A DNA stretch of 64,000 nucleotides from an uncultured Gemmatimonadota bacterium (GTDB taxonomy: Bacteria; Gemmatimonadota; Gemmatimonadetes; Gemmatimonadales; Gemmatimonadaceae): positions 62,001-126,000 of the forward strand of contig CADEFN010000005.1 of NCBI GenBank assembly GCA_902826615.1, given 5' to 3'. The translations under genes and the position numbers were made by a program. This document shows, one piece after another, positions 8,793 through 17,600 of this stretch (its first letter is position 1; every line of letters starts with the position of its first letter). Below the pieces are notes generated by a model that was not told where the DNA came from, made no database searches, and saw only the letters and a program-made list of their open reading frames with translations.

Positions 8793-10604
8793 ACCCGTTT
8801 CCTGCAGCAAGGAGAGAATCCTCGGGTGGTTGAGTCGCCGTGCCGTTTCCATCGGCGTCACCCCCCGTGCCGGGATGGTGAGATCGGCCCCCGCCGCGAG
8901 GAGCACGCCTAACGCTTCAACCGCACCGCCCTCCACCGCATGATGCGCCGGGGTGAAGCCGGTGTTGTTTGTGAGGTTGATGTTCGCCCCGCGAGCCAGC
9001 AGCGCACGGACGGCGGCCGCGCGATTACCCGCGGCGGCGTAGTTGAGTGGTCGGCGGTTCCCGATGCCGTCGATGGAATCAATGCGCGCCCCGCGCGCGA
9101 GCGCTCGCGTGATGGCGGCGGTGTCTCCGGAGACCGACGCAATCCAGAGCGCGCTCTGGGCATCGACTTGCGTGGTCGATTCGACACTCGCCAGCATGGA
9201 GTCGAGCGCCGCCCGTCCGAATACCCGCCCACCACGGATGACCGTCCGGATCTTTCTGGTGTTGGCGATGTCGGCGAGCGGATTCGCATCCAGCAGTACG
9301 AGGTCTGCGACCCGTCCGGGCTGCACGCTCCCAAACTCCGAGGTGCGTCCGAGAAACTCGGCCCCACTCAGCGTGGCCGCACGCAGCGCCTCGGCCGGCG
9401 ACAGCCCTGCCTTGACCAGTTCACCCAGTTCGTCGTGCACACTGGCCCCGGGAATGACAAATGAGTCACCCGCGTCGGTGCCGAGCATGACCGGGACGCC
9501 TGCCCGATAGGCTGCATTGGTGAGTTGGAGTCCCTTCGTGTAGAAGTCCATGAAGGACTTGCGCCCGGCTGGTGAGGGATCGCTGGCCACCATGCCATTG
9601 GCATCGGTGTACCATCCCATCTGCTGCCGCATGGGGATGTAGCGCACACGGGCGTCGGCGCGATACGCGTCGTCGTCTGCGAACGCATCCATCTTGCGCG
9701 TCACGTGTGTCGGCGTGATGTACGTCTTGTTGCGTGCGAACGTCCCAAAGACCTCGGCACATGAAGCGGGTGAGTATTCATCCACCATCCGCTGACGTTG
9801 CACCGTCGGGGGAATGGTGAGGAGGCGCTTGCGCATTGAATCGGCCCCCGGCCAGCAGTTGAAGAGGAAGATCCGCGAGTGCTCGATGCTGCGTTGTCCC
9901 GCATTTGAGAGTTCGAGGGCACTCATGGCTGCCGGTTCGTGACCGGCAAACGGCAGACCCAGGAGTCGCGCTTCGGATGTCAGGCCGAGGTACCCCGCGC
10001 GTGGGATGCCGTTGTAGATCTTGATGAAATCGTATCCCGCGGTCTTGATGTGCCGAGCAAGCTGGCGTCCCTCCTCTTCGGTAGCCGTCTTGTAGTACTG
10101 CGGCATGGTGTTGGGCACACCGGCGGCGCCATTCACGCTCCAGCTGCCGATCGAGAGGATGCGTGGCCCTGTCAGCGCCCCGGTATCGATCTGCGCCGCC
10201 ACATCCCGGTAACGGGCAAGGGCGCCACTCAGCATGGGCGTATTCATGACCCGTATGCCTGTTACACCGAACGCCGTGAAGAGGGGGAGCTGCTGGCGAA
10301 TCGGGTCGAACTGCATGAACAGGTGGGCATGCATGTCCCACAGCCCCGGGATTACGAATGCGCCACGGCCGTCGATGGTACGGGCACCAGCGGGAAGCCG
10401 CGTTCGTCCGGCCGTCGCCACGTCCACGATCCGGTCACCCTTGAGGAGCACGTCGCGATTTGCGAGGGTGCGGCCTGTGGTGACATCAACCACGGTGACA
10501 TTCCGGATCGCGAGATCGGCGTCACTGGCGATGGTGGCCCTGGGATTCGTCGCACACGCTGCGAGCACGAGGCCGGCGATCAGAGTCGGGAAGGGCCGAC
10601 ACAT
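8781..10604 (-). CDS. lipoprotein amidohydrolase with C-terminal ankyrin repeats
   Basis: A 607-residue protein from ATG 10604. The upstream in-frame extension lacks a signal, whereas MCRPFPTLIAGLVLAAC gives lipobox LAAC with Cys17. Residues 28-480 form a metal-dependent amidohydrolase (imidazolonepropionase-like): His92 and His94 in DMHAHLF, Lys195 (DFIKIYNG) as the likely carboxylated bridging Lys, His222 (AGHEP), His242 (IEHSR), and a late Asp in LGTDAGDSF. Residues 484-607 form about three ankyrin repeats (IASVSGDTAAITRALARGA; NYAAAGNRAAAVRALLARGANIN; HHAVEGGAVEALGVLLAAGADL). The family often includes dipeptidases and amino-acid or cyclic amide hydrolases; the substrate here is unknown. 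The stop lies inside a strong hairpin. Confidence 0.9.
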   Translation of the reverse strand: MCRPFPTLIAGLVLAACATNPRATIASDADLAIRNVTVVDVTTGRTLANRDVLLKGDRIVDVATAGRTRLPAGARTIDGRGAFVIPGLWDMHAHLFMQFDPIRQQLPLFTAFGVTGIRVMNTPMLSGALARYRDVAAQIDTGALTGPRILSIGSWSVNGAAGVPNTMPQYYKTATEEEGRQLARHIKTAGYDFIKIYNGIPRAGYLGLTSEARLLGLPFAGHEPAAMSALELSNAGQRSIEHSRIFLFNCWPGADSMRKRLLTIPPTVQRQRMVDEYSPASCAEVFGTFARNKTYITPTHVTRKMDAFADDDAYRADARVRYIPMRQQMGWYTDANGMVASDPSPAGRKSFMDFYTKGLQLTNAAYRAGVPVMLGTDAGDSFVIPGASVHDELGELVKAGLSPAEALRAATLSGAEFLGRTSEFGSVQPGRVADLVLLDANPLADIANTRKIRTVIRGGRVFGRAALDSMLASVESTTQVDAQSALWIASVSGDTAAITRALARGARIDSIDGIGNRRPLNYAAAGNRAAAVRALLARGANINLTNNTGFTPAHHAVEGGAVEALGVLLAAGADLTIPARGVTPMETARRLNHPRILSLLQETGRTR

Positions 10605-10665
10605 TATGGGTTCGCTCCTGGGAGAAATCGATGCCGAGGTTGGCGCGGGCTCCAGGTACACTACG

Positions 10666-10705
10666 ACAACGCCCCCCGCCGGTTTTAGACGGCGGGGGGC
10701 GTTGT
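10666..10705. terminator. 15-bp GC-rich hairpin terminator
   Basis: ACAACGCCCCCCGCC (10666-10680) is the exact reverse complement of GGCGGGGGGCGTTGT (10691-10705), with an AT-rich loop between them. It lies 15 bases beyond the stop of the duplicated susD 3' fragment. No comparable hairpin follows the stop of the intact susD at 13271. It therefore looks like the original terminator of the SusCD operon, left behind by the insertion. The T-rich side is on the plus strand (TTGTTTGG), so direction is not certain. Confidence 0.65.
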
Positions 10706-10718
10706 TTGGTTGGAACCG

Positions 10719-10889
10719 ATCAGGCGTCCCGATTCGTACAGGCCTTCCAGGTCGGGTTGTTTCGTTCGGCAATTGCGGGCGTGATGTTCATGTCCGTGCC
10801 GTACGTGCCGCCCTTGAAGTACGCACCCGTCGGCCAGATGGCGTTCGGCTGCCGGTTGTACTGACGGACGAGCCGATGCAAGTCGCCCA
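10719..10889. repeat. direct repeat, distal copy (susD 3' end)
   Basis: This is the copy near the terminator. It pairs with 13270-13440 at a constant offset of 2551 bases. No gaps are needed in the alignment. Confidence 0.92.
10720..10889 (-). pseudogene. duplicated susD 3'-end fragment
   Basis: This stretch repeats the last 56 codons of the susD gene at 13271-14653. By hand alignment it differs at 7 of 170 bases, all transitions. The reading frame and stop are kept, and only two residues change (Arg to His, Val to Ile) in a peptide that runs LHRLVRQYNRQPNAIWP ... WKACTNRDA. Homology ends abruptly at 10889. Beyond it the frame runs on for about 23 unrelated codons to an ATG, giving a 79-residue open frame with no signal peptide that is unlikely to be functional. 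It lies directly upstream of the hairpin at 10666-10705. Confidence 0.92.
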
Positions 10890-11451
10890 GTATGCACCCC
10901 GACCTCAGATCGTGGCTCAGCAACTTGAGATTCTGGTTTGAGAAGATCAAACGGGCCACGCGCCTTCGGTGTCACCTGCTCGGACAAGCCTGCCGTCCCG
11001 TTTCGCCGGACGCTCTACCCCACTCAATACGTCCTGAAGGAATCCAAACTCACTACCCAGTGTGCGCTAACCGAACGCAGCTTCGACAGGGGATGAGTCT
11101 TCCCTTTTGCACGCAGGGAGCTGACAGGTGCATATCGTTCGGCCTGCGACACGCGTGTTTCCAGCAGCCGAGCCCAGCAACTTGTCGGCAGTAGACACGC
11201 TACGCAGGAGGGCGACGACTCTCTCGGCGGGTGAGAGTGCAGGTCGAGATTCGTCGTCCTCCTATGGTCTCGCCAGACGGGATACCTAGGCTGGGCGGGG
11301 GGAGTGGCATGCACTAGCTCCGCGTGGCACAAAAGCAGAGTCTGCTACCTAACCAAGGAGAGCTTGACAAGCTGATGACAGAGTGGCATAGTTACCGCGA
11401 CGCAGTCTTAACCTACCAACGCGGCACCTGAAGTGTGTCGTGGGAGGCGCA
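10890..11451. other. non-coding stretch at the left end of the insert
   Basis: About 560 bases with no convincing gene. The short frames here have no signals, family motifs or coherent codon use. Only a promoter-like element near 11364-11392 is supported, in front of the propeller gene. I see no inverted repeats, integrase fragment or tRNA. Confidence 0.6.
11364..11392 (+). promoter_or_regulatory. sigma-70-like promoter
   Basis: A perfect -35 box TTGACA (11364-11369), a 17-base spacer, and CATAGT (11387-11392) as the -10 box. The predicted start of transcription is near 11399, about 50 bases before the ATG at 11452. It is the best consensus match I noticed in this GC-rich window, and it would let the insert be expressed independently of the opposing SusCD operon. 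Confidence 0.6.
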
Positions 11452-12546
11452 ATGCGCTTTGGTCATGATCTCGCTCTCTGGCCCGTTGCCGCAGTGATCG
11501 CCGGGCATCTTCCCGCGCAGCCGGTCAAAAGCGTTCGTGACAACGTTGGTTGCGCACGATGTCGCGTAGACATTGTTGCACACGCACGACTGCCGATTAC
11601 CGATCAGACCGGTCCCGTTGATGTCCGTGTCCGCGTTGCGGTGCGCAGGGACGGCGGCTTCATTGTGGCGCCGACGGGAGGCGGGAGTGCCCTCGCGGCG
11701 TTTGACGGTCGAGGTCGAATCGCGAAGATCGTAGGCAAGGTGGGTCAGGGTCCCGGAGAATTTCAAGGTATCACGAGGGCGATCGTCACGGTCGGAGACT
11801 CTGTCCGCGTCTTTGACGGAGGCAACCGTAGAGAGACAGTATTCTCGCCGACGCTTACATTTGTTAGATCGCGAACGCTTGGGCTCATGCCCACGGACGC
11901 TAGGTTTTTGGCTGGTGGTCGCCTGCTTGTCAATGCAGAGGTAATGACGCAAGACCGTGCCGGACTTCCTCTGCACATAATCGGCCTTAATGGCGACATC
12001 GAGCGCTCCTTCGGCTCGACGGAGGCAGACCTCCTGCCCGGCCGGACACCCTCCTCGATACGCCGCCTCGGCTCGATAGATGGAGGTACAGTATGGCTGT
12101 CCCACCTGGTGAGATACCGAGCGGAGCGATGGAGTTTGGACGGAAAGTTGCTTGAGGTGGTCCAGCGCGAAACGAAATGGTTTCCCTCAGATGCGGCTCG
12201 AGCAACGAATGATCCCCTTGCTATTCGCCCGGAGCCCGTGCTCCTCGGGACATGGATCGACTCTGCCCGCACGCTCTGGACCGCGTCTCTGGTTGCCGAT
12301 GAGAGGTGGAGACCCCGGCGACCCAAGGGTGGCGGTCGCGAGGTAGGGCCGCCCGATATTGCGGAGCGTGACGAGATATACGATACGGTAGTGGAAGCCA
12401 TCGATCCGGCTTCGGGAATCTTGCTCGCGTCCCTTAGAGTGCCTGAGGCCGCGCTGCTGCTGGATGCGCCAGGCTGGATTGCGACGTACAAGACTGAGAG
12501 CGGTGGTGAACGACTGGTGCTTTGGCGGGTGCGGCTCGTTCGTTAG
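11452..12546 (+). CDS. secreted 6-bladed beta-propeller-like protein
   Basis: A 364-residue protein. ATG 11452 has GGGAGG at 11442-11447 with short spacing; GTG 11440 is an alternative. The N-terminus (RFGHDLALWPVAAVIAGHLPAQ) reads as a signal peptide. The body repeats propeller-like blades: a strand ending in a Gly-rich turn, then a new strand, for example FIVAPTGGGSALAAFDGRGRI, VGKVGQGPGEFQG and VRVFDGGNR. GxGPGEFxG is a signature I associate with the 6-bladed propeller proteins common in Gemmatimonadota and Bacteroidota. CARC sits just after the leader. Function is unknown, probably binding at the cell surface or in the periplasm. It reads opposite to the SusCD operon that the insert interrupts, and its codon use looks less GC-biased than that of its neighbours. 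Confidence 0.75.
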   Translation: MRFGHDLALWPVAAVIAGHLPAQPVKSVRDNVGCARCRVDIVAHARLPITDQTGPVDVRVRVAVRRDGGFIVAPTGGGSALAAFDGRGRIAKIVGKVGQGPGEFQGITRAIVTVGDSVRVFDGGNRRETVFSPTLTFVRSRTLGLMPTDARFLAGGRLLVNAEVMTQDRAGLPLHIIGLNGDIERSFGSTEADLLPGRTPSSIRRLGSIDGGTVWLSHLVRYRAERWSLDGKLLEVVQRETKWFPSDAARATNDPLAIRPEPVLLGTWIDSARTLWTASLVADERWRPRRPKGGGREVGPPDIAERDEIYDTVVEAIDPASGILLASLRVPEAALLLDAPGWIATYKTESGGERLVLWRVRLVR

Positions 12547-12578
12547 GTCACTTCTTCGAAGGAGGAAAAAGGTCTACT

Positions 12579-13043
12579 CTGCACGCTTTCGCGCTTGCCA
12601 CTCTGGTCGCAACGAGCCGAGTGGAGCAGCCGATCAACATGCTCGACTTGGCCCCGGCCGCCTCCGGCTGCAAATATTGCCAGTACTGGGATGCTCCCGA
12701 TGGTTATGTCCATCAGTTCCTCGGTCAAAGCTGCTCCGAGATCGGGAACGGGTGCTTCGACTGCTTTAGTTTCAACGCGTGCCATAGCAATATCCAAGAT
12801 GGGACGTGCTGGAGTGGTCACAATTACTGCAGCGGGGGCGATGACTTCGCCGCGATCCACGGGATTGAGGGCCTGCCGGGGCTTGAGAAGGGCGCTACCC
12901 TAGGTAAGCTGGTGAGCCTGCAGCAACGCTTCCCTGCAAGCCTTGTTCTCAATCGGAGTCGAGGCCTTATGCAGGTCATCGACTGCAGGGGTCAGGTGGC
13001 GGCGCAGGTTTCTGTGCGAGCCATACGGATGCGTGCCGCCTAG
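12579..13043 (+). CDS. Cys-rich small exported protein
   Basis: A small protein immediately after the propeller gene (stop 12546). A strong GGAGG lies at 12561-12565, but no ATG follows at normal distance. In-frame candidates are CTG 12579 (154 residues, with a leader-like HAFALATLVATSRVEQ), GTG 12621 and ATG 12639 (134 residues, no leader). The core holds eight Cys spaced C-x2-C-x17-C-x6-C-x2-C-x5-C-x8-C-x6-C, with His and aromatic residues between them (KYCQYWDAP, GCFDCFSFNACH, CWSGHNYC). A Cys-poor tail follows, with one Cys in QVIDCRGQ. The spacing suggests a disulfide-knotted or metal-binding secreted domain. I do not recognise the family. Start and function are uncertain; coding status is supported by the Cys regularity and by linkage to the propeller gene. 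Confidence 0.6.
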   Translation: MHAFALATLVATSRVEQPINMLDLAPAASGCKYCQYWDAPDGYVHQFLGQSCSEIGNGCFDCFSFNACHSNIQDGTCWSGHNYCSGGDDFAAIHGIEGLPGLEKGATLGKLVSLQQRFPASLVLNRSRGLMQVIDCRGQVAAQVSVRAIRMRAA

Positions 13044-13269
13044 GATCCCCTCGCAAGGCTCAAGCTAGCGCCTGTCCACGATGCCGCACTCGCCATGCCT
13101 TCGGACCCGGCACGCTCGCTAGGATCAGCACGACCTGACCGTAGTAACAAGCTGTCAAGCGCCATCTGAAAGTCCCTAGGTGTCGGCCCGTTCAAGTCCC
13201 ATCCGCGTTTTCCGCGGCGCGGCCAAGCCCCCTCCCTTCTTCCCATGAGGAGGCTCGGCTCACACCTGC

Positions 13270-13440
13270 ATCAGGCGTCCCGATTCGTGCAGGCCTTCCA
13301 GGTCGGGTTGTTTCGTTCGGCAATTGCGGGCGTGATGTTCATGTCCGTGCCGTACGTGCCACCCTTGAAGTACGCACCCGTCGGCCAAACGGCGTTCGGC
13401 TGCCGGTTGTACTGACGGACGAGCCGACGCAGATCGCCCA
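13270..13440. repeat. direct repeat, proximal copy (susD 3' end)
   Basis: This is the 3' end of the intact susD gene and matches 10719-10889 at about 96 percent identity by hand count. The two copies bracket about 2.38 kb of unrelated DNA (10890-13269). Confidence 0.92.
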
Positions 13441-14653
13441 CACGATGGGCCTGCAGGTACATCCAGAACCCACGCTCGCGGAAATGGAGATCCTCGCGAG
13501 CCGCGGCGGTGCCCGGATCGGTGAGAGCAGGGAGCACGTCGGGCGTGGCGTTGGAAATATTCCGCGCCGTCCGGGCCCCTGCGTCCGCACGGGCCGCATT
13601 GAGCGACGCGAGCCAGCCGGCGGCATTGTTGGCGGCGAGATCTGCCTCCGCCTCGATCAGGCGTGCTTCCACTCCGGACGCGAGAATGGTTGGGGCTCCG
13701 CCCGCCGGGTAGCCGAGGATCGTGAAGACCTGCGTTGAACCGTCCTGGCCGAGTCGCGAGGTGCTGCTGATGGGCACACGAGCGTCACCGGCAGAACGCC
13801 AGTTCAGCCCGTTGACCCCTTCACGCTCTGACGGGCCGAAGTTCGCCGTGTTCACCATCCAGTCGAAGATGGTGTTCACGAGCGTCGTGGCTGAGTACTC
13901 CTGATTGTAGACAAACGATGTCGGAACTGCCGCCGAGCCCGCGCCATCGCCACCGGCGCGTGTGACGGTGGCTGCATCGGCGAAGCGGCGGAGGTTCACC
14001 AGAGCCCTCGCCTTGCCAATCCGCGCCGCGTTCCGCTGCGTGAGATCGGCGCCGGACGTGGCCAGAATGGCCAACCCGCTGTCCTGTGACGCAATGGCGC
14101 GATTCTGCAGATCGTTGTTTGTCACTGTCACAAACGCCGGGCTCGCGTCATTCACATCGGAGAGCGGCACGCCATTGCAGAAGAGTTCGCCCGCGATGGT
14201 GAGTGCGTACCCGCGCAGCACATACAACTGGCCGAGCTGGGAATTTCTGGTCGCCCCGGCCGGATAGAACTGATTGACCGCCTTGATGGCGCGGACAATG
14301 GCCGTGTACGACTGCGAGAAGTTGTTCCACGCCGCCGCCGGGAAGACGTTTTCGTTGAACGACCGGATGTCGATGTGGTCGGCACCCGGGCGAGCATTGA
14401 TCAGCTCGTCGGAGAGCAGCCCGACGTAGAGGTTCACGCCGACGTTGGTGGTGCCCCCATAGAAATTGGAGAACAATCCGACGGCCGAGGCGCGCAAGGC
14501 CTGTGCGCCGGCAAAGGAGTTCACCGCGTCCGGAGTGATCTGGTCGGGTGTGGAGACGTTCAGGAGTTCATCGCGCGAGCACGAGGCGCTGGCCACGAGG
14601 GCCAGCACACCCGCCAGCCCGGCGCGCACTCTGTTGTAGTAGGCGTTAGGCAT
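13271..14653 (-). CDS. SusD/RagB-family outer-membrane nutrient-binding lipoprotein
   Basis: A 460-residue lipoprotein from ATG 14653 (MPNAYYNRVRAGL...), with lipobox SASC giving a lipidated Cys near residue 25. The body is helical and TPR-like. Family features include LRGYALTIAGELFCNGVPLSDV in the middle (seen as pieces LRGYALTIAGE and FCNGVPLSD), a late EARLIEAEADLA helix, and the REDLHFRERGFWMYLQAHRVGDL region before the conserved tail. It should form the surface lid of the SusC transporter encoded 4 bases upstream (SusC stop 14658). The last 57 codons occur a second time at 10720-10889. No clear terminator follows its stop, unlike the remnant copy. Confidence 0.93.
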   Translation of the reverse strand: MPNAYYNRVRAGLAGVLALVASASCSRDELLNVSTPDQITPDAVNSFAGAQALRASAVGLFSNFYGGTTNVGVNLYVGLLSDELINARPGADHIDIRSFNENVFPAAAWNNFSQSYTAIVRAIKAVNQFYPAGATRNSQLGQLYVLRGYALTIAGELFCNGVPLSDVNDASPAFVTVTNNDLQNRAIASQDSGLAILATSGADLTQRNAARIGKARALVNLRRFADAATVTRAGGDGAGSAAVPTSFVYNQEYSATTLVNTIFDWMVNTANFGPSEREGVNGLNWRSAGDARVPISSTSRLGQDGSTQVFTILGYPAGGAPTILASGVEARLIEAEADLAANNAAGWLASLNAARADAGARTARNISNATPDVLPALTDPGTAAAREDLHFRERGFWMYLQAHRVGDLRRLVRQYNRQPNAVWPTGAYFKGGTYGTDMNITPAIAERNNPTWKACTNRDA

Positions 14654-14657
14654 GTGT

Positions 14658-17600
14658 TTAGAAGCTGAGGTTGACGCGAGCCAGCCAGTAGCGCAACGGT
14701 GGCGCCGCAAAGAAGTCGTTGTTGGAACCAGCGGTGTTGTTGACCGCCGAGTTCATTTCCGGGTCGATCCCGGGGTACTTGGTCCAGAGGACGCCGATGT
14801 TGCGGCCCGCCAGCACCAGCGTGGCGTTCTGCGACTTGACGTATCGTGCCCACGAGGACGGCAGGTTGTACGACAGCGACAACTCTCGGAAGCGGATGAA
14901 GTCGTTGGGGACAAAGAAGCCCCACACCGTCCGCTTGGCCGCGCTGTTGGTCGTGACCGCCGCGGCCTGGTCTTCCAGCGGCGCCTTGGGATCGTTGGCG
15001 GCCTGACAGTTCCCGGAGATGCAGCGCTGGTTCTCGAAGCCCCACTGATTGTAGAAGCCACCACGGTAGTCCATCACGGTCGTGATGCGCAGCTTGTCCT
15101 TGAAGAACCCGAAGTTGTTGGAGAAGCCCGCCTCCCACACCGGGGCCGTCGGACCCGCGTACTCGTCCGTCGACGAGATGTTGATCTCGGCTTCGGTCAG
15201 GATACCGTCACCATTGGCGTCGGCAAACGAGGTGATGCGGCGATCCCAGAGACCGAAGAGGGGATAGCCCACCACGTTCCGGCCTCCCGGCGTGACTGTG
15301 AGCACCGCACTGCCGGCATCCACCAACTCATTCTGGATGTGAGAGCCGTTCAGCTGTGAGCTCCACGACACCTTGTCGTTCTGGAAGATCTGTGCAGCAA
15401 TCGTCAGCTCCTGACCCCAGTTGCGCACCTCGGCCAGGTTCTGCCACACGCCACCCTGCTGCTGCCCGATCGAGGGAGCAATCGGGTTGAAGAAGAGCGC
15501 GTCCCGGCTCTGCTTGGTGAAGTAGGTGGCCTCGATATTCACCCGGCTGTCGAACAAGCCGATGTCGAACCCGAACTCCGTCTCGGTGGTGACTTCGGGC
15601 TTGAGATCGGCATTGCCGATGTTGGCCAGACGCAATGCCGGCTGCTCCGTCCCGCCAATGGGCGCGGTGAAGGCAGACTGGAATTGCAGCGCGGCGGTCG
15701 TGGTCGGCTGCACGCCGGCCTGTCCGTACGCTGTTCGCAGACGGAGGTTGGAGATGCCGAAGCGACCCTTGGGGAACCAGTCTTCGTCGGAGATGACGTA
15801 CGAGAGCGAGGCGCCAGGGTACGTGGTGTTACCGGCGCCGCGACCGAACGCCGAGGCCTGGTCGGTCCGCAACTGGAGCTTGAGGAAGAGTTTGTCGCGA
15901 TGCGCGATGGACTGCTCGACAAATGCGCCGTAGAAGGCGTTCTCTTCGGTGTTCTCCTGCGAAATCTGGATCGCGCCGGCATTCGGCGTGGTCACACCGG
16001 GCGGAATCGAATATCCGCGTCCGATGGTCTGGTACTGCGTGTCCTTGAACCACTGGACGCCGACGGAGGTACGCAGGTTGATCGTCGAGAAGGGGTCGAA
16101 GGTGGCATTGGCGCCCAGGTCGACCGAATACCGCGAGAAGTTGTTGCGGTTGAGGTCCTTGCCGCCCGTCTGACCCGGCGGGCCCCAGCCCGTGATGGTG
16201 CCTTCGCCAAACCGCGCAAAGCGAGTGGAGTATCCCTGGTTCTGGTCGAGCCCCACCACCGCGCGGGTCTGCAGCCAGCTGAGGGGCTGGTAGGAGAGCG
16301 TGGAGGTCATGATCGCGCGCTGATCGCGCATCGTCTGCTCCACCGACATGATGTCGCCGATGTGCTGCGCCGACGTCCCGTTGGTCACCGTGCGGAAGCC
16401 CGGGGCGAAGTAGCTCTGGAACGAGAGACCGGCAAAGAAGCCGCCGTCAAAAAGCGAGTTGAGCGACCGGTCGATGTATCCGCTGGTGACGCTCAGTTCC
16501 ATGTCGGGCCGCAGCGCCATGTTGAAGTTGCCGCGGATCGACGTCTGGTTCAGCTGGTTCGGCCGGATCTGACCGGGGCGCGGACGGGTGCCACGCAGCG
16601 TGGTCAGTCGTGTGATTTCGGCGGCCGGCATTTCGTAGGGGCCGGTTTCTTCTTCGCGATCGCCGGAGATGAAGAAACGCAGCTTGTCGTTACCGCCCGA
16701 CGCACTCACGCCGAGGTTGTAGCGCGGCTGCGTGGAGAATGGCGTGGTTTCCGGATTCTCCAGCGGGTTGAACGTGGTGAGCGAGTCGATGCGGCACCGG
16801 TTGAGCGCCGAGTCGGAGATACGGCACAACACCGCCGCCGTTCCGAGCTGACCGTTGGCGCCGACGTTACGCCCCCAGCTGCGATAGTTGTCGAAGAACT
16901 GCGCCGGCTGTTGCACCTGGCCCTGCTCGTAGTTGGTGCGCCATTCGGTGCGGCCTGCACGGCCACGTTTGGTCTTGATCACCACCACGCCATTGGCGGC
17001 GGCAGTGCCGTACAGCGCGGCGGCCGAGGGTCCCTTGATGATGTCGATCGACTCGACGTCCTCGGGATTGAACGCGGCGAAGCGATTGATGCGCTGCGTG
17101 GAGAAGTTGCCCGGCGCGGCCGAGTTGTCGGCACGTACGCCGTCAATGATGACCAGCGGCTCGTTGGACAGCGAGAGCGAGTTCACACCCCGGATGCGAA
17201 CCGAGGGGGCGGATCCGGTCTGACCCGAACCGAGCTGCACCTGCACACCGGCAGTCCGAGCCGTCAAGGCGTCGTTGATGCTGGTCAGCGGCTGCTGGCC
17301 GACGAGTGAGTCGACCTTCACCGTGGCTACCACGTTTCCAACCGACTTGCGGCTCTGCTCTCCAGTGGCCGTCGTAACGACCGCCTCGAGCTGAATGGCC
17401 GTCTTGACCAGGGAGAAGTCGGCGACCGCTTCTCCTCCGTCGGTGACGGTGACCGCGCGTGTCAGCGGCTGATACCCAAGGCGAAGGGCGCGCACCTGCA
17501 CCGCACCGGCCGGGACTCCCCGAATGATGTAGGTACCATCCTGGCCGGCCACGGCGCCGATCCGAGTGCCCACGACGGTCACTTGTGCGCCGGCGACAGG

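Noticed and set aside
13170-13215. tRNA-like string GTTCAAGTCC near the insert end
   Set aside because: The flanking bases do not form a T-stem and no acceptor, D or anticodon arm is present; not a tRNA or a clear att site.
15684-17309. 541-codon plus-strand frame
   Set aside because: It lies fully antisense within susC, is Arg/Gly/Val rich and shows no motifs; a GC-rich shadow.
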